Shown here: positions 40,903 to 49,070 of the stretch, piece after piece | How positions within the stretch are numbered: position 1 is the first letter of the stretch | Layout: every line of letters starts with the position of its first letter | Assembly: GCA_050847315.1 (NCBI GenBank) | Contig: CP193791.1 | DNA length: 64,000 nt | Reading direction: 5' to 3' (one strand) | DNA from: Cedecea sp000277545 | Lineage (GTDB): Bacteria; Pseudomonadota; Gammaproteobacteria; Enterobacterales; Enterobacteriaceae | Translations under genes and position numbers: made by a program | The notes under the pieces: model-generated | What the model was told of the DNA's origin: nothing | Database searches by the model: none | Seen by the model: the letters and a program-made list of their open reading frames with translations, nothing else

Positions 40903-41943
40903 ATGTCGGATACCGTTATGAGCTACCTGGAAATGGCGCACCTGCAAATTAGTTACGGCGAAAAGGTGGTGCTAAAAGAAATTAATCTTGCCGTGAAGAA
41001 AGGTGAGATGATTGCATTGCTGGGCCCGTCCGGCTGCGGGAAAACAACGTTATTGAACGCGTTGTGTGGGTTTATTCCTGTTAAGCAGGGCCACATTGTT
41101 GTGGCCGGGAATAATATTACCCAAAGCCCGCCTGAGCAGCGAAATATCACCATGGTATTTCAAAGCTATGCGCTGTGGCCGCATTTAACGGTGGAACAAA
41201 ATATTGGTTATGGCCTGAAGCTACGCAAGTGGCGGCGGGACGCGATTCAGGCCAGAGTGTTTGAGCTATTACAGATGGTGAATCTGACCGGTCTGGCCGG
41301 GGCTAAAATCACCGAACTTTCCGGCGGGCAGCGGCAGCGCGTGGCCCTGGCGCGCGCGCTGGCCATTGAGCCAGACGTACTGGTGCTGGATGAGCCGCTG
41401 TCGAATCTGGATGCCAAAGTCCGGCTGAACGTGCGCCACGAAATCAAGCAACTGCAGAAAAAGCTGGGTTTCACTTCGGTGATCGTCACCCACGACCAGC
41501 AGGAAGCGCTGGTGATGGCCGACCGCATTGTGGTGCTGAATAATGGCCAAATCGAGCAAACCGGCACCCCGGAAGAGATTTATCAAAAGCCCGCCACGCC
41601 CTTTGTGGCTGATTTTATGGGAGCCGATAACCGTATTACGGCGGAAGAAATAAATACCCTGGGCCTGGCCTCGATAAATAATAGCGGTGACCAGGAAATC
41701 TATTTCAGAAGTTCGGATGCAGCGCTTTCATCATTAAATAAATCTTTCCCGGAGGGTGGATTAACGCTTGAAGGGGTGGTTGAGCAAAATGCTTTTATTG
41801 GCCACAACTATCGTTACGCCATTCGCTATCGGCAGCGTCTTTTCCATGCCGACTCCGTTGATAATTTGCCGTTGAATACAAAAGTCAGGCTGCATGTGCC
41901 TGAGTCAGCCCTGCATATTTTTAGTTCGTCCCACACAGCTTGA
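40903..41943 (+). CDS. ABC importer ATPase (PotA/FbpC type)
   Basis: A 346-residue nucleotide-binding protein with Walker A (LGPSGCGKTTLL), signature LSGGQRQRVALA, Walker B (VLVLDEPLSNLD) and a C-terminal TOBE-like regulatory domain from about residue 245. It is the first gene of a four-gene importer operon (ATPase, binding protein, two permeases). Start at 40903 lacks a strong ribosome site; ATG at 40918 is an alternative. It begins just after the LacI-type operator. Confidence 0.9.
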   Translation: MSDTVMSYLEMAHLQISYGEKVVLKEINLAVKKGEMIALLGPSGCGKTTLLNALCGFIPVKQGHIVVAGNNITQSPPEQRNITMVFQSYALWPHLTVEQNIGYGLKLRKWRRDAIQARVFELLQMVNLTGLAGAKITELSGGQRQRVALARALAIEPDVLVLDEPLSNLDAKVRLNVRHEIKQLQKKLGFTSVIVTHDQQEALVMADRIVVLNNGQIEQTGTPEEIYQKPATPFVADFMGADNRITAEEINTLGLASINNSGDQEIYFRSSDAALSSLNKSFPEGGLTLEGVVEQNAFIGHNYRYAIRYRQRLFHADSVDNLPLNTKVRLHVPESALHIFSSSHTA

Positions 41944-41970
41944 ACCAGTCTATTTTTCTGAGGGGTAATT

Positions 41971-43110
41971 ATGTTTACTAAAACCAGACTTGCCGCCGTC
42001 ACGGCGCTGTTTTTAAGTTATGGCGTACAGGCGGAAACCGTTTTAAACGTGGCCACCGCCGGTGACCAGAATATGGTGGATTACGTCAAAACCTGGCTGG
42101 GGCCAAAGTTTGAGGCCGCGCATCCGGGGGTGAAAGTGCGCGTGGTCGGCACCGGACCGGGGGACGCAGGCTCGAATAAAATCATCGAAAAACTGAGCGC
42201 TCAGCAGCAGAGCGGGGCCAAAACCTGGGATATCGACGTGGCGGTGGTTCACCAGAAAGCGGGCGGCGAACTGGTGGAAAAAGGGCTGCTGGAAAAATAC
42301 CGGCAGCACATCAAAACGGGCGAAATGGTCTCCGCGGATAACGCGAAAAATGCGCTGGGCGTGAACGTGGACGGCTATGTGATGCCGATGTTCCTGAGCC
42401 AGACGGCTATCGCCTGGAACAGTGAAACCATGACAGCGCCACCGACCTCTTATGACGAGCTGGTTGAGTGGGCGGCGAAACACCCGCAGGCGTTCGGCTA
42501 CAACGGCATTAAAAACGGCATGTCCGGCGTCAGTTTTGTCGTTGGCTGGATCTACGCCTACGGCACCGACGCCCAGCGTTTATCCGCCTTGCCTTACGAT
42601 AAGAGCGTAGAGAAAAACTGGTCGCAGGCTTTTGAGAAGCTGAAAGCGTTTAATAAGAACGTGACCTTTACGCCGGGCAACGCCGGTACGCTGGATATGC
42701 TGACCCGTGGGGAAATCGCCATGGGACCGGTCTGGGTGGATATGTTCTACACCTGGAAAGATCAGGGCAAGCTGCCGCCGTCCATCAAGCTCGCTTTGCT
42801 TTCACCGGGCATGCCGGGGCAGCCGATGTACTACGTCACGCCGGCCAAAGCGGCACAGCCTGAACTGGCGCGCGAGTTCATTGCGCTGGCAACCAGCCCG
42901 GAAGTGCAGGCCGACGGGATCGTGAAGCAGTTCAACTGGTATCCGGGCATTGACGCTAAGTACGTTAAACCGAAGCTGGATGACGCAACCTGGAGCAAAC
43001 TGTTTGCCGAGATTTCCCCGAAAGCGCTCGCCGATTACGGCAAAAGCTTCCCGATAGCGCCTTACTTTGACGACATCAAAGAAGGGTACGAAAGCCAGGT
43101 GTCTAACTAA
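41971..43110 (+). CDS. ABC importer substrate-binding protein (family 1)
   Basis: A 379-residue periplasmic binding protein with a signal peptide (LAAVTALFLSYGVQA) and an extracellular-solute-binding type-1 fold (AHPGVKVRVVGTGPGDAGSN; WDIDVAVVHQKAGGELVEKG). The group takes up iron, polyamines, phosphonates or sugar phosphates; the GTGPGDAGSNK stretch could be a phosphate-binding loop, but that is inference. GAGGGG precedes ATG. A strong hairpin follows the stop. Confidence 0.85.
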   Translation: MFTKTRLAAVTALFLSYGVQAETVLNVATAGDQNMVDYVKTWLGPKFEAAHPGVKVRVVGTGPGDAGSNKIIEKLSAQQQSGAKTWDIDVAVVHQKAGGELVEKGLLEKYRQHIKTGEMVSADNAKNALGVNVDGYVMPMFLSQTAIAWNSETMTAPPTSYDELVEWAAKHPQAFGYNGIKNGMSGVSFVVGWIYAYGTDAQRLSALPYDKSVEKNWSQAFEKLKAFNKNVTFTPGNAGTLDMLTRGEIAMGPVWVDMFYTWKDQGKLPPSIKLALLSPGMPGQPMYYVTPAKAAQPELAREFIALATSPEVQADGIVKQFNWYPGIDAKYVKPKLDDATWSKLFAEISPKALADYGKSFPIAPYFDDIKEGYESQVSN

Positions 43111-43119
43111 TCCTTTCCC

Positions 43120-43143
43120 GGCGCCCGGTTCAGGTCGGGCGCC
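43120..43143 (+). other. Hairpin after the binding-protein gene
   Basis: GGCGCCCG (43120-43127) pairs with CGGGCGCC (43136-43143) around an eight-base loop, with no T-run after it. Such stems between a binding-protein gene and its permeases often protect the upstream message, so that the binding protein is made in excess. Confidence 0.55.
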
Positions 43144-43166
43144 ACGCTCAAGTTCAAAGGTTTGCT

Positions 43167-44000
43167 ATGCGCGTTTCGTTAAACTATCTGCTGCTGGTGA
43201 GCCCCGCCGCGCTGATGATTGTGGTGCTGTTTCTGTACCCGCTGGGATTTTCTCTGGTGGCTGCCTTTACTTCGGACGCCGGGGCGCTGACGTTACAGCA
43301 CTTTGCCAAAGTCCTGGCGCTGTACTCCAACGATATCCTGTTCACGGTGTTTATCGTGCTGGTGTCGGTTGCGCTGCTGGCCGCGTTATCGATAACGATC
43401 TCGGCGGTGATCACGCTTTCTGCCTGCCGCCCTGTTGTTCGGCTACTGGGCATGCTTTACCGCCTGCCGCTGTTTATTCCGTTCATCGTTGCCGCGCAGA
43501 TGATGCGCACGTTTCTCGCCAAAAACGGCCTGATGAATAACATGCTGGTCGCCAGCGATCTGGTACAGCCGCTGGACACGATTTCCTGGCTCGGCTGGAA
43601 AGGGATCATCATTACCTTTGTCTGGAAGCAGCTGGCGTTTGCCACCTTGCTGATTTGTGGGGCGATGGCGGCACTGGAGCCTGCGCAGGTGCTGGCTGCC
43701 AGAAACCTGGGGGCTTCGCGAGTTCGCATTCTGTTCGACATTATTTTACCGCAGGTGTTACCGGCTATTGGCGTCGCGCTGGTGCTTTCCACGGTGACCA
43801 TGATGTCCGTGCTGTCCGTGCCGCTGATGATTGGCACCGGAACGCCAACGATGCTGACCGTCGACATGGCATTCCGCGTTAACTCCTACAGCGATTATGC
43901 GGTGGCTAACGCGCTGGGCGTGATCTCCCTGCTGATTTGCGGGGCGCTGTCCTGGTTTTATCTGCGCTACAGCCTGCGCCAGAAAGGAGGGGAAGCATGA
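43167..44000 (+). CDS. ABC importer permease (PotB type)
   Basis: A 277-residue inner-membrane permease with about six transmembrane helices. The cytoplasmic coupling loop reads VLAARNLGASRVRILFDIILPQVLPA. It pairs with the next gene, whose ATG overlaps this stop codon (ATGA). Confidence 0.88.
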   Translation: MRVSLNYLLLVSPAALMIVVLFLYPLGFSLVAAFTSDAGALTLQHFAKVLALYSNDILFTVFIVLVSVALLAALSITISAVITLSACRPVVRLLGMLYRLPLFIPFIVAAQMMRTFLAKNGLMNNMLVASDLVQPLDTISWLGWKGIIITFVWKQLAFATLLICGAMAALEPAQVLAARNLGASRVRILFDIILPQVLPAIGVALVLSTVTMMSVLSVPLMIGTGTPTMLTVDMAFRVNSYSDYAVANALGVISLLICGALSWFYLRYSLRQKGGEA

Positions 44001-44812
44001 GCCTGATGAAGGGACGATTCGGCCTGCCGCTGCAGGTACTGCTGCTGGCCTTTATGCTGTTTGCGATGTTCGGCCCATTGCTGAACCTGCTGATCTGGAC
44101 GGTGGCGGAAAGCTGGTTTTATCCGCATACCTTGCCGAGCCAGTGGGGATTAAAGTACTGGTATCAGGTGTTTAGCCCGTACAGCGATGTGTCCGGTTCG
44201 CTGCTGACCAGCGTGTTTATTGCCGTGCTATCGGTGCTGGTTTGCCTGCTGATTTCCGTTCCCGCCGGCTACGCGCTTTCCCGGCGCGCGATGCCGTTCC
44301 GGGTGGTGTTTATGCTGCTGTTTTTGATCCCTCAGGCGTTTCCAAACCTGACGGTGTATATGAACATCGCGCGGCTTTTCTATCAGTGGGGGCTGAACGG
44401 CACGGTAGCTGGCGTGGTGCTGGTGCACAGCGTACATGGCCTGATGTATTCAGTCTGGATTTGCGTAGCCGCGTTTTCGGCTGTTGACCCGCTGCAGGCG
44501 CGGGCGTCCCGTAATTTAGGGGCAGGGCCGCTGTTTACCTTCTGGCACATTGTGCTGCCTCAAGCTTTACCGGGGATCATGGCCGCCGGGATTTTCGTGT
44601 TCCTGGAATCGCTGGATGAGTTTACCGGCACCTTTTTCGTCGGCGCGCCGGATATCACCACGCTGCCGCTGCTGCTTTACAACGCCAGCATGTCCGGGAA
44701 TTACCAGGTATCGTCGATTACCGCGCTGATTTTGCTGGTACCGTCGCTGCTGTTTATGCTGGTCATCCATAAGTTTATGCGGCCTGAGATGCTGTCGAAG
44801 CTGGGCAAGTGA
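43997..44812 (+). CDS. ABC importer permease (PotC type)
   Basis: A 271-residue permease. ATG at 43997 is chosen because AAAGGAGGGGA stands directly upstream and the start overlaps the previous stop; a longer open frame is not used. The coupling loop is ARASRNLGAGPLFTFWHIVLPQALPG. It completes the four-gene importer. Confidence 0.88.
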   Translation: MSLMKGRFGLPLQVLLLAFMLFAMFGPLLNLLIWTVAESWFYPHTLPSQWGLKYWYQVFSPYSDVSGSLLTSVFIAVLSVLVCLLISVPAGYALSRRAMPFRVVFMLLFLIPQAFPNLTVYMNIARLFYQWGLNGTVAGVVLVHSVHGLMYSVWICVAAFSAVDPLQARASRNLGAGPLFTFWHIVLPQALPGIMAAGIFVFLESLDEFTGTFFVGAPDITTLPLLLYNASMSGNYQVSSITALILLVPSLLFMLVIHKFMRPEMLSKLGK

Positions 44813-44846
44813 TACAGGCATTGGCTATACAATACAGATAATTCCG

Positions 44847-44873
44847 GGCGGATAATGTTTTAGATTATCCGCC
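44847..44873 (+). terminator. Stem-loop after the first importer operon
   Basis: GGCGGATAAT pairs with ATTATCCGCC around a seven-base loop (GTTTTAG). No T-run follows, so it may be a weak terminator or an attenuator before the small exported protein gene. Confidence 0.45.
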
Positions 44874-44917
44874 TGAGGGGAGTGAAAGCCCGTTATCCGT
44901 TTGTTTTCGAGGTGTCC

Positions 44918-45220
44918 ATGAAGAAGCGATATGCTCTCGCCGCAATTCCGGTTTTATTGACGACCTTTAGCAGCCTGGCTTCCTCGGAAGCGGCCTGGCA
45001 GCAGTTGGACAAAGACGTGCAAAAAAGCTGTCTCGCCATCAGCGCCCTGCAGGAGAAAAAGATAGAAGGGAAGCGCACTGATTTCAGCGACGAGGTCGGT
45101 TACTCGGCGGTGGTGATTTCAGGCAACTACAAATTTAAGAACAGCCAGCCGGTGCCTGGCAAAGAACTGTGTCTTTATAACCGCAAAACGAAAAAGGCCA
45201 GTCTGGAACAGATGCAGTAG
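44918..45220 (+). CDS. Small exported protein of unknown function
   Basis: A 100-residue protein with a Sec signal peptide (YALAAIPVLLTTFSSLAS). The mature part has two cysteines that may pair (KSCLAIS, KELCLYN) and the central segment VGYSAVVISGNYKF. GAGGTG at 44909-44914 fixes the start at 44918. It lies between two ABC importer operons; a terminator follows, so it is probably its own unit. I do not recognise a family. Confidence 0.6.
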   Translation: MKKRYALAAIPVLLTTFSSLASSEAAWQQLDKDVQKSCLAISALQEKKIEGKRTDFSDEVGYSAVVISGNYKFKNSQPVPGKELCLYNRKTKKASLEQMQ

Positions 45221-45272
45221 CATTTTTGCACGGTTAAAGAATATATCCCTGCAAAGACAATCTCTTTGAACG

Positions 45273-45310
45273 ACAGGCAGTTATCCCTCAGCCGGGACGC
45301 TGCCTGTTTT
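45273..45310 (+). terminator. Terminator after the small exported protein gene
   Basis: ACAGGCAG (45273-45280) pairs with CTGCCTGT (45300-45307), with the paired CCCTCAGCCGGG region inside the loop, and TTTAT follows. It separates this gene from the Ugp-like operon. Confidence 0.6.
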
Positions 45311-45402
45311 ATCTGGCGCAAAACTGCCATTTCCCCGTCACGTTTCTGCCATAAACCCCTCCCATACTGACTGACTTCTGACCCCTGACAGGTTTGCAGA
45401 CA

Positions 45403-46278
45403 ATGGCAAAACGTCCCTGGCTTCCGTGGCTGATCCTCACGCCATCTTTGATCTTTTTACTGCTCTTTACCTGGTTCCCGCTGATCCGCTCGGTGTACGA
45501 CAGCCTGTTTGATACGCGTCTGGCGGGCGAGGCCGGCGCGTATGTGGGCGCAGGTAACTATGTTCGCCTTTTTGCCGACGCGGTTTTCTGGAAATCGCTG
45601 ATGAATAATCTGTTCTATATCGTGCTGACCGTGATCCCCGGCGTGGCGCTCGCGCTGCTGCTGGCGGTTGCGCTGTGGGAAAATCATCGCGTTAACCGCT
45701 GGCTGCGGACGGCGTTTTTCTTCCCGATGATCATTCCCATGGTCAGCGCTGCGGCGCTGTGGTTGTTCATTTTTATGCCGGGCATGGGGATGCTGGATTA
45801 CTACCTGGCGAAGCTGTTCGGGCCGATGAATAACAACTGGCTCGGCCGCAGCAACAGCGCGCTGTACGCCCTGGCGCTGATTGGTGTCTGGAAGTTCGCG
45901 GGCTATTACATGCTGTTCTTCCTCGCCGGCTTACAAAGCCTGCCAGCCTCGGCGCGTGAAGCGGCGATCATGGAAGGGGCAACCTCCACGCAGGTATTCT
46001 TCAAAGTCACTTTACCGCTGCTTCGCCCGACGCTGAGCTTTGTGGTAACCACGGCGCTTATCTACTCGATTACGCAGATTGACCACGTGGCGGTGATGAC
46101 GCGCGGCGGGCCGGATAACGCCACCACCGTGCTGCTGTACTACATCCAGAGTCTCGCCTGGGACACCCATGATTTAGGCAAAGCTTCTGCCGCCACCTTC
46201 CTGACGCTGGCCGGGCTGTTTGTCTTCTCGTTCGTTAACCTCAAACTGCTGGAAAGGGGCGCCCACCATGAGCGTTGA
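45403..46278 (+). CDS. Ugp-like ABC importer permease (UgpA/MalF type)
   Basis: A 291-residue permease with six hydrophobic segments. The coupling loop SAREAAIMEGATSTQVFFKVTLPLLRP carries the EAA motif. It is first in a five-gene operon (permease, permease, gpdQ, ATPase, binding protein). The family imports glycerol 3-phosphate, glycerophosphodiesters and sugars. ATG at 45403 is used; the longer frame starts with a non-ATG codon. Confidence 0.9.
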   Translation: MAKRPWLPWLILTPSLIFLLLFTWFPLIRSVYDSLFDTRLAGEAGAYVGAGNYVRLFADAVFWKSLMNNLFYIVLTVIPGVALALLLAVALWENHRVNRWLRTAFFFPMIIPMVSAAALWLFIFMPGMGMLDYYLAKLFGPMNNNWLGRSNSALYALALIGVWKFAGYYMLFFLAGLQSLPASAREAAIMEGATSTQVFFKVTLPLLRPTLSFVVTTALIYSITQIDHVAVMTRGGPDNATTVLLYYIQSLAWDTHDLGKASAATFLTLAGLFVFSFVNLKLLERGAHHER

Positions 46279-47155
46279 GTTTTCTGGATCCGTTGTCAAC
46301 GCGCGTAGCGTACCGCAGCCGCTGTGGTTGCGCCTGCGAAAATCAAAGGGCGTGACGCTCACCGTGCTGATGTGCTGCCTGGCGCTGCTGTGGGTTAGTC
46401 CGTTTATCTGGATGCTTTCATCGGCTTTTAGCGCCAGCACCTTCGGGGAAGGCATGGCCTCAATATTGCCGCGTTTTCCGCTCACGCTGGATAACTTCCG
46501 TGATGCGTGGCAGAGCGCCGACTGGCTCAGCTTGTACGCCAATACCCTGATTTTCAGCTTCGGTACTTTCTTCGTGCAGCTCATCACCATCACCACCGCC
46601 GGGTACGTTTTTGCCTGCCATGAGTTTCGCGGCAAGCAAATGCTGTTCCTGCTGTTTCTGGTGCAGCTGATGATCATGCCCGTCGTGATGATGGTGCCGA
46701 ACATGATGACGCTCAAAGCGCTGGGCCTGCTCAATACGCTGACCGGCGTGATGATGCCGTATTTCACCTCCGCGTTCGGCGTGTTCCTGATGCGTCAGGC
46801 CTTTCTCGCCATCCCGAAAGAGCTGGAGGAGGCCGCGCTGATGGAGGGCTGCCGCTGGTGGCAGGTACTTTACCGCGTGCTGCTGCCGATGTGCTGGCCG
46901 TCGGTGCTGGCTTTCGCCACCGTGAGTATTACCTACCACTGGAACGAGTACCTGTGGCCGCTAATGATGCTCAACGATCCGGACAAGCAGGTGCTGACGG
47001 TCGGGCTCGTTTCGTTTGCTATGGGCGCCGAATCCGGTGGCCAGTGGGGCACCATCAGCGCCGGGACCATTATGGTTTGCCTGCCGCTGATGCTCGCCTT
47101 TATCGCCTTCCAGAAGCAGTTTCTGCGAAGTTTTGGTTTTTCAGGTATCAAGTAA
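46268..47155 (+). CDS. Ugp-like ABC importer permease (UgpE/MalG type)
   Basis: A 295-residue permease that pairs with the preceding gene, overlapping its end by 11 bp. The ELEEAALMEGCRWWQVLYRV segment is the EAA coupling loop, and WNEYLWPLMMLNDPDKQVLT is typical of UgpE/MalG. The start is the ATG at 46268; the longer open frame lies inside the first permease gene. Confidence 0.9.
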   Translation: MSVEFSGSVVNARSVPQPLWLRLRKSKGVTLTVLMCCLALLWVSPFIWMLSSAFSASTFGEGMASILPRFPLTLDNFRDAWQSADWLSLYANTLIFSFGTFFVQLITITTAGYVFACHEFRGKQMLFLLFLVQLMIMPVVMMVPNMMTLKALGLLNTLTGVMMPYFTSAFGVFLMRQAFLAIPKELEEAALMEGCRWWQVLYRVLLPMCWPSVLAFATVSITYHWNEYLWPLMMLNDPDKQVLTVGLVSFAMGAESGGQWGTISAGTIMVCLPLMLAFIAFQKQFLRSFGFSGIK

Positions 47156-47166
47156 GGAGTTGAGTG

Positions 47167-47991
47167 ATGTTATTGGCCCATATTTCCGACACCCATTTCC
47201 GCAGTCAGAACCAGAAACTGTACGGCTTTATCGACATCAACGCGGGCAATGCCGACGTGGCCTCGCAGCTGAACGCGCTGCGTGAGCGCCCGGATGCGGT
47301 CATCGTCAGCGGGGATATCGTCAACTGCGGGCGCCCTTCAGAGTACGAGGTCGCGCGCCAGGTGCTCGGCACCATCAAGTCGCCGCTTTATTTGATCCCC
47401 GGCAACCACGACGATAAATCGCATTTTCTGGAATACCTGCGCCCGATTTGCCCGCCGTTGGGGGACGACCCGGAAAACATCCGCTATGCGGTGGACGACT
47501 TCGCTACCCGGCTGCTGTTTATCGACTCCAGCCTCGCCGGGCACTCTAAGGGCTGGTTGACCGACAATACCGTGTCCTGGCTTGAAGCGCAGTTAACCAC
47601 GAGCGGCGACAAGCCCACGGCGGTCTTTATGCACCATCCGCCGCTGCCGCTGGGCAACGCGCAAATGGACAAAATCGCCTGCGAAAACGGGCACCTGCTG
47701 CTTGATTTGGTCGCCCGTTTCCCGGCGCTGGTGCGTATTTTCTGCGGCCACAACCACAGCCTGACAATGACCCAATACCGCCAGGCAACGATAGCGACGA
47801 TTCCCGGCACGGTTCACCAGGTTCCGTATCACTTTGAGGACAGCCGCCCGTATTACGATCTGTCGCCGCCGTCTTGCCTGATGCACCGCCAGGTGGGCGA
47901 CCAGTGGGTCAGCTATCAGCATTCTCTGGCGCATTATGCTGGCCCGTGGCTGTATGACGCGGCGATCAGTTGCCCGACGGATGAGTATTAA
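47167..47991 (+). CDS. gpdQ: Glycerophosphodiesterase GpdQ
   Basis: A 274-residue binuclear metallo-phosphodiesterase, the same length as the characterised Enterobacter (Klebsiella) aerogenes GpdQ and very close to it as I recall that sequence. It hydrolyses glycerophosphodiesters such as glycerophosphoethanolamine, and many non-natural phosphodiesters. Metal ligands line up: Asp8 and His10 (HISDTHF), Asp50 (SGDIVNCG), Asn80 (PGNHDD), His156 (MHHPPLP), His195 and His197 (CGHNHS). ATG at 47167 follows GGAG at 47156-47159. It sits inside a Ugp-like importer operon, so it should act on the imported diester in the cytoplasm. Confidence 0.95.
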   Translation: MLLAHISDTHFRSQNQKLYGFIDINAGNADVASQLNALRERPDAVIVSGDIVNCGRPSEYEVARQVLGTIKSPLYLIPGNHDDKSHFLEYLRPICPPLGDDPENIRYAVDDFATRLLFIDSSLAGHSKGWLTDNTVSWLEAQLTTSGDKPTAVFMHHPPLPLGNAQMDKIACENGHLLLDLVARFPALVRIFCGHNHSLTMTQYRQATIATIPGTVHQVPYHFEDSRPYYDLSPPSCLMHRQVGDQWVSYQHSLAHYAGPWLYDAAISCPTDEY

Positions 47992-47996
47992 TCGCT

Positions 47997-49070
47997 ATGT
48001 TAAGACTGAATCAGGTAAGCAAGCAGTTTGAAGGCAAAGCGGCGCTGAACGCGCTGTCGCTCAGCATCGACGAAGGCGAGTTTGTGGTTCTGGTCGGGCC
48101 GTCCGGCTGCGGCAAAAGTACGCTGTTGCGGATGCTGGCGGGGCTGGAAGAGGTTAGCGGCGGCGAGATTTGGCTCGGCGGCGAGAACATTACTGCGATG
48201 TCGCCGCGTGAGCGCAACTTCGCGATGATCTTCCAGAACTATGCGCTGTTTCCGCACCTGACGGTACGGGACAACATCACCTTTGGCATGAAGATCCGTA
48301 AAGAAGATAAAGCCAGCTGGCAGCCGCGCCTCGAGCAGGTGGCCACGATGCTGCAGCTGGGTGAAATGCTCGACCGTAAACCGGCCAAACTGTCCGGCGG
48401 GCAGCGCCAGCGTGTGGCAATGGCGAGAGCCATTGTGCGCAATCCGCGTCTGTTCCTGATGGATGAACCGCTCTCTAACCTGGATGCCCGCCTGCGCACC
48501 GAGGTGCGCGACAGCATCATGGCGCTGCATCATCAGCTTAAAACCACCACCATCTACGTCACCCACGATCAGACGGAAGCCATGTCGATGGCGGATCGCA
48601 TAGTGGTGATGAACGGCGGCGTGGTGCAGCAGGTGGGCGAGCCGGAGCACCTTTATGCCCATCCAGCCAACCTGTTTGTTGCCGGTTTTATTGGCTCCCC
48701 GGCCATGAATTTGGTTTCTCTGCCTTGTGAAAAGGGCCGCGTTTTGCCTGCCACGCTGAATTTGCCTCTGCCGCCTGCTGCGGAAAAAGCGCAAAGCGTC
48801 TGGTTCGGGATCCGCCCCGAGCACCTCACCGACAGGCCAGAAAACGGGCACCTGACGCTAACGGCGACGGTGCTGCAACGAGAACTGATGGGCGCAGATT
48901 ATCTGCTCCATGTCAGTACCCCCCTGGGAACGTTACGCTACACCCGTCGCCACCGCGGCGAGGTACCAGAAAAAGGCGATACGCTTACCCTCGGTTTTTC
49001 TTCATCGGATATACACCTTTTCCACACAGACCTTCACCACAACTTACACCAGGAGATTGACCATGTTTAA
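47997..49070 (+). CDS. Ugp-like ABC importer ATPase (UgpC/MalK type)
   Basis: A 357-residue ATPase with Walker A (VGPSGCGKSTLLRML), signature LSGGQRQRVAMARA, Walker B (LFLMDEPLSNLDARLR) and a C-terminal OB-type regulatory domain. It starts 5 bp after the gpdQ stop and overlaps the next gene by 8 bp. It would power the two permeases at 45403-47155. Confidence 0.92.
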   Translation: MLRLNQVSKQFEGKAALNALSLSIDEGEFVVLVGPSGCGKSTLLRMLAGLEEVSGGEIWLGGENITAMSPRERNFAMIFQNYALFPHLTVRDNITFGMKIRKEDKASWQPRLEQVATMLQLGEMLDRKPAKLSGGQRQRVAMARAIVRNPRLFLMDEPLSNLDARLRTEVRDSIMALHHQLKTTTIYVTHDQTEAMSMADRIVVMNGGVVQQVGEPEHLYAHPANLFVAGFIGSPAMNLVSLPCEKGRVLPATLNLPLPPAAEKAQSVWFGIRPEHLTDRPENGHLTLTATVLQRELMGADYLLHVSTPLGTLRYTRRHRGEVPEKGDTLTLGFSSSDIHLFHTDLHHNLHQEIDHV

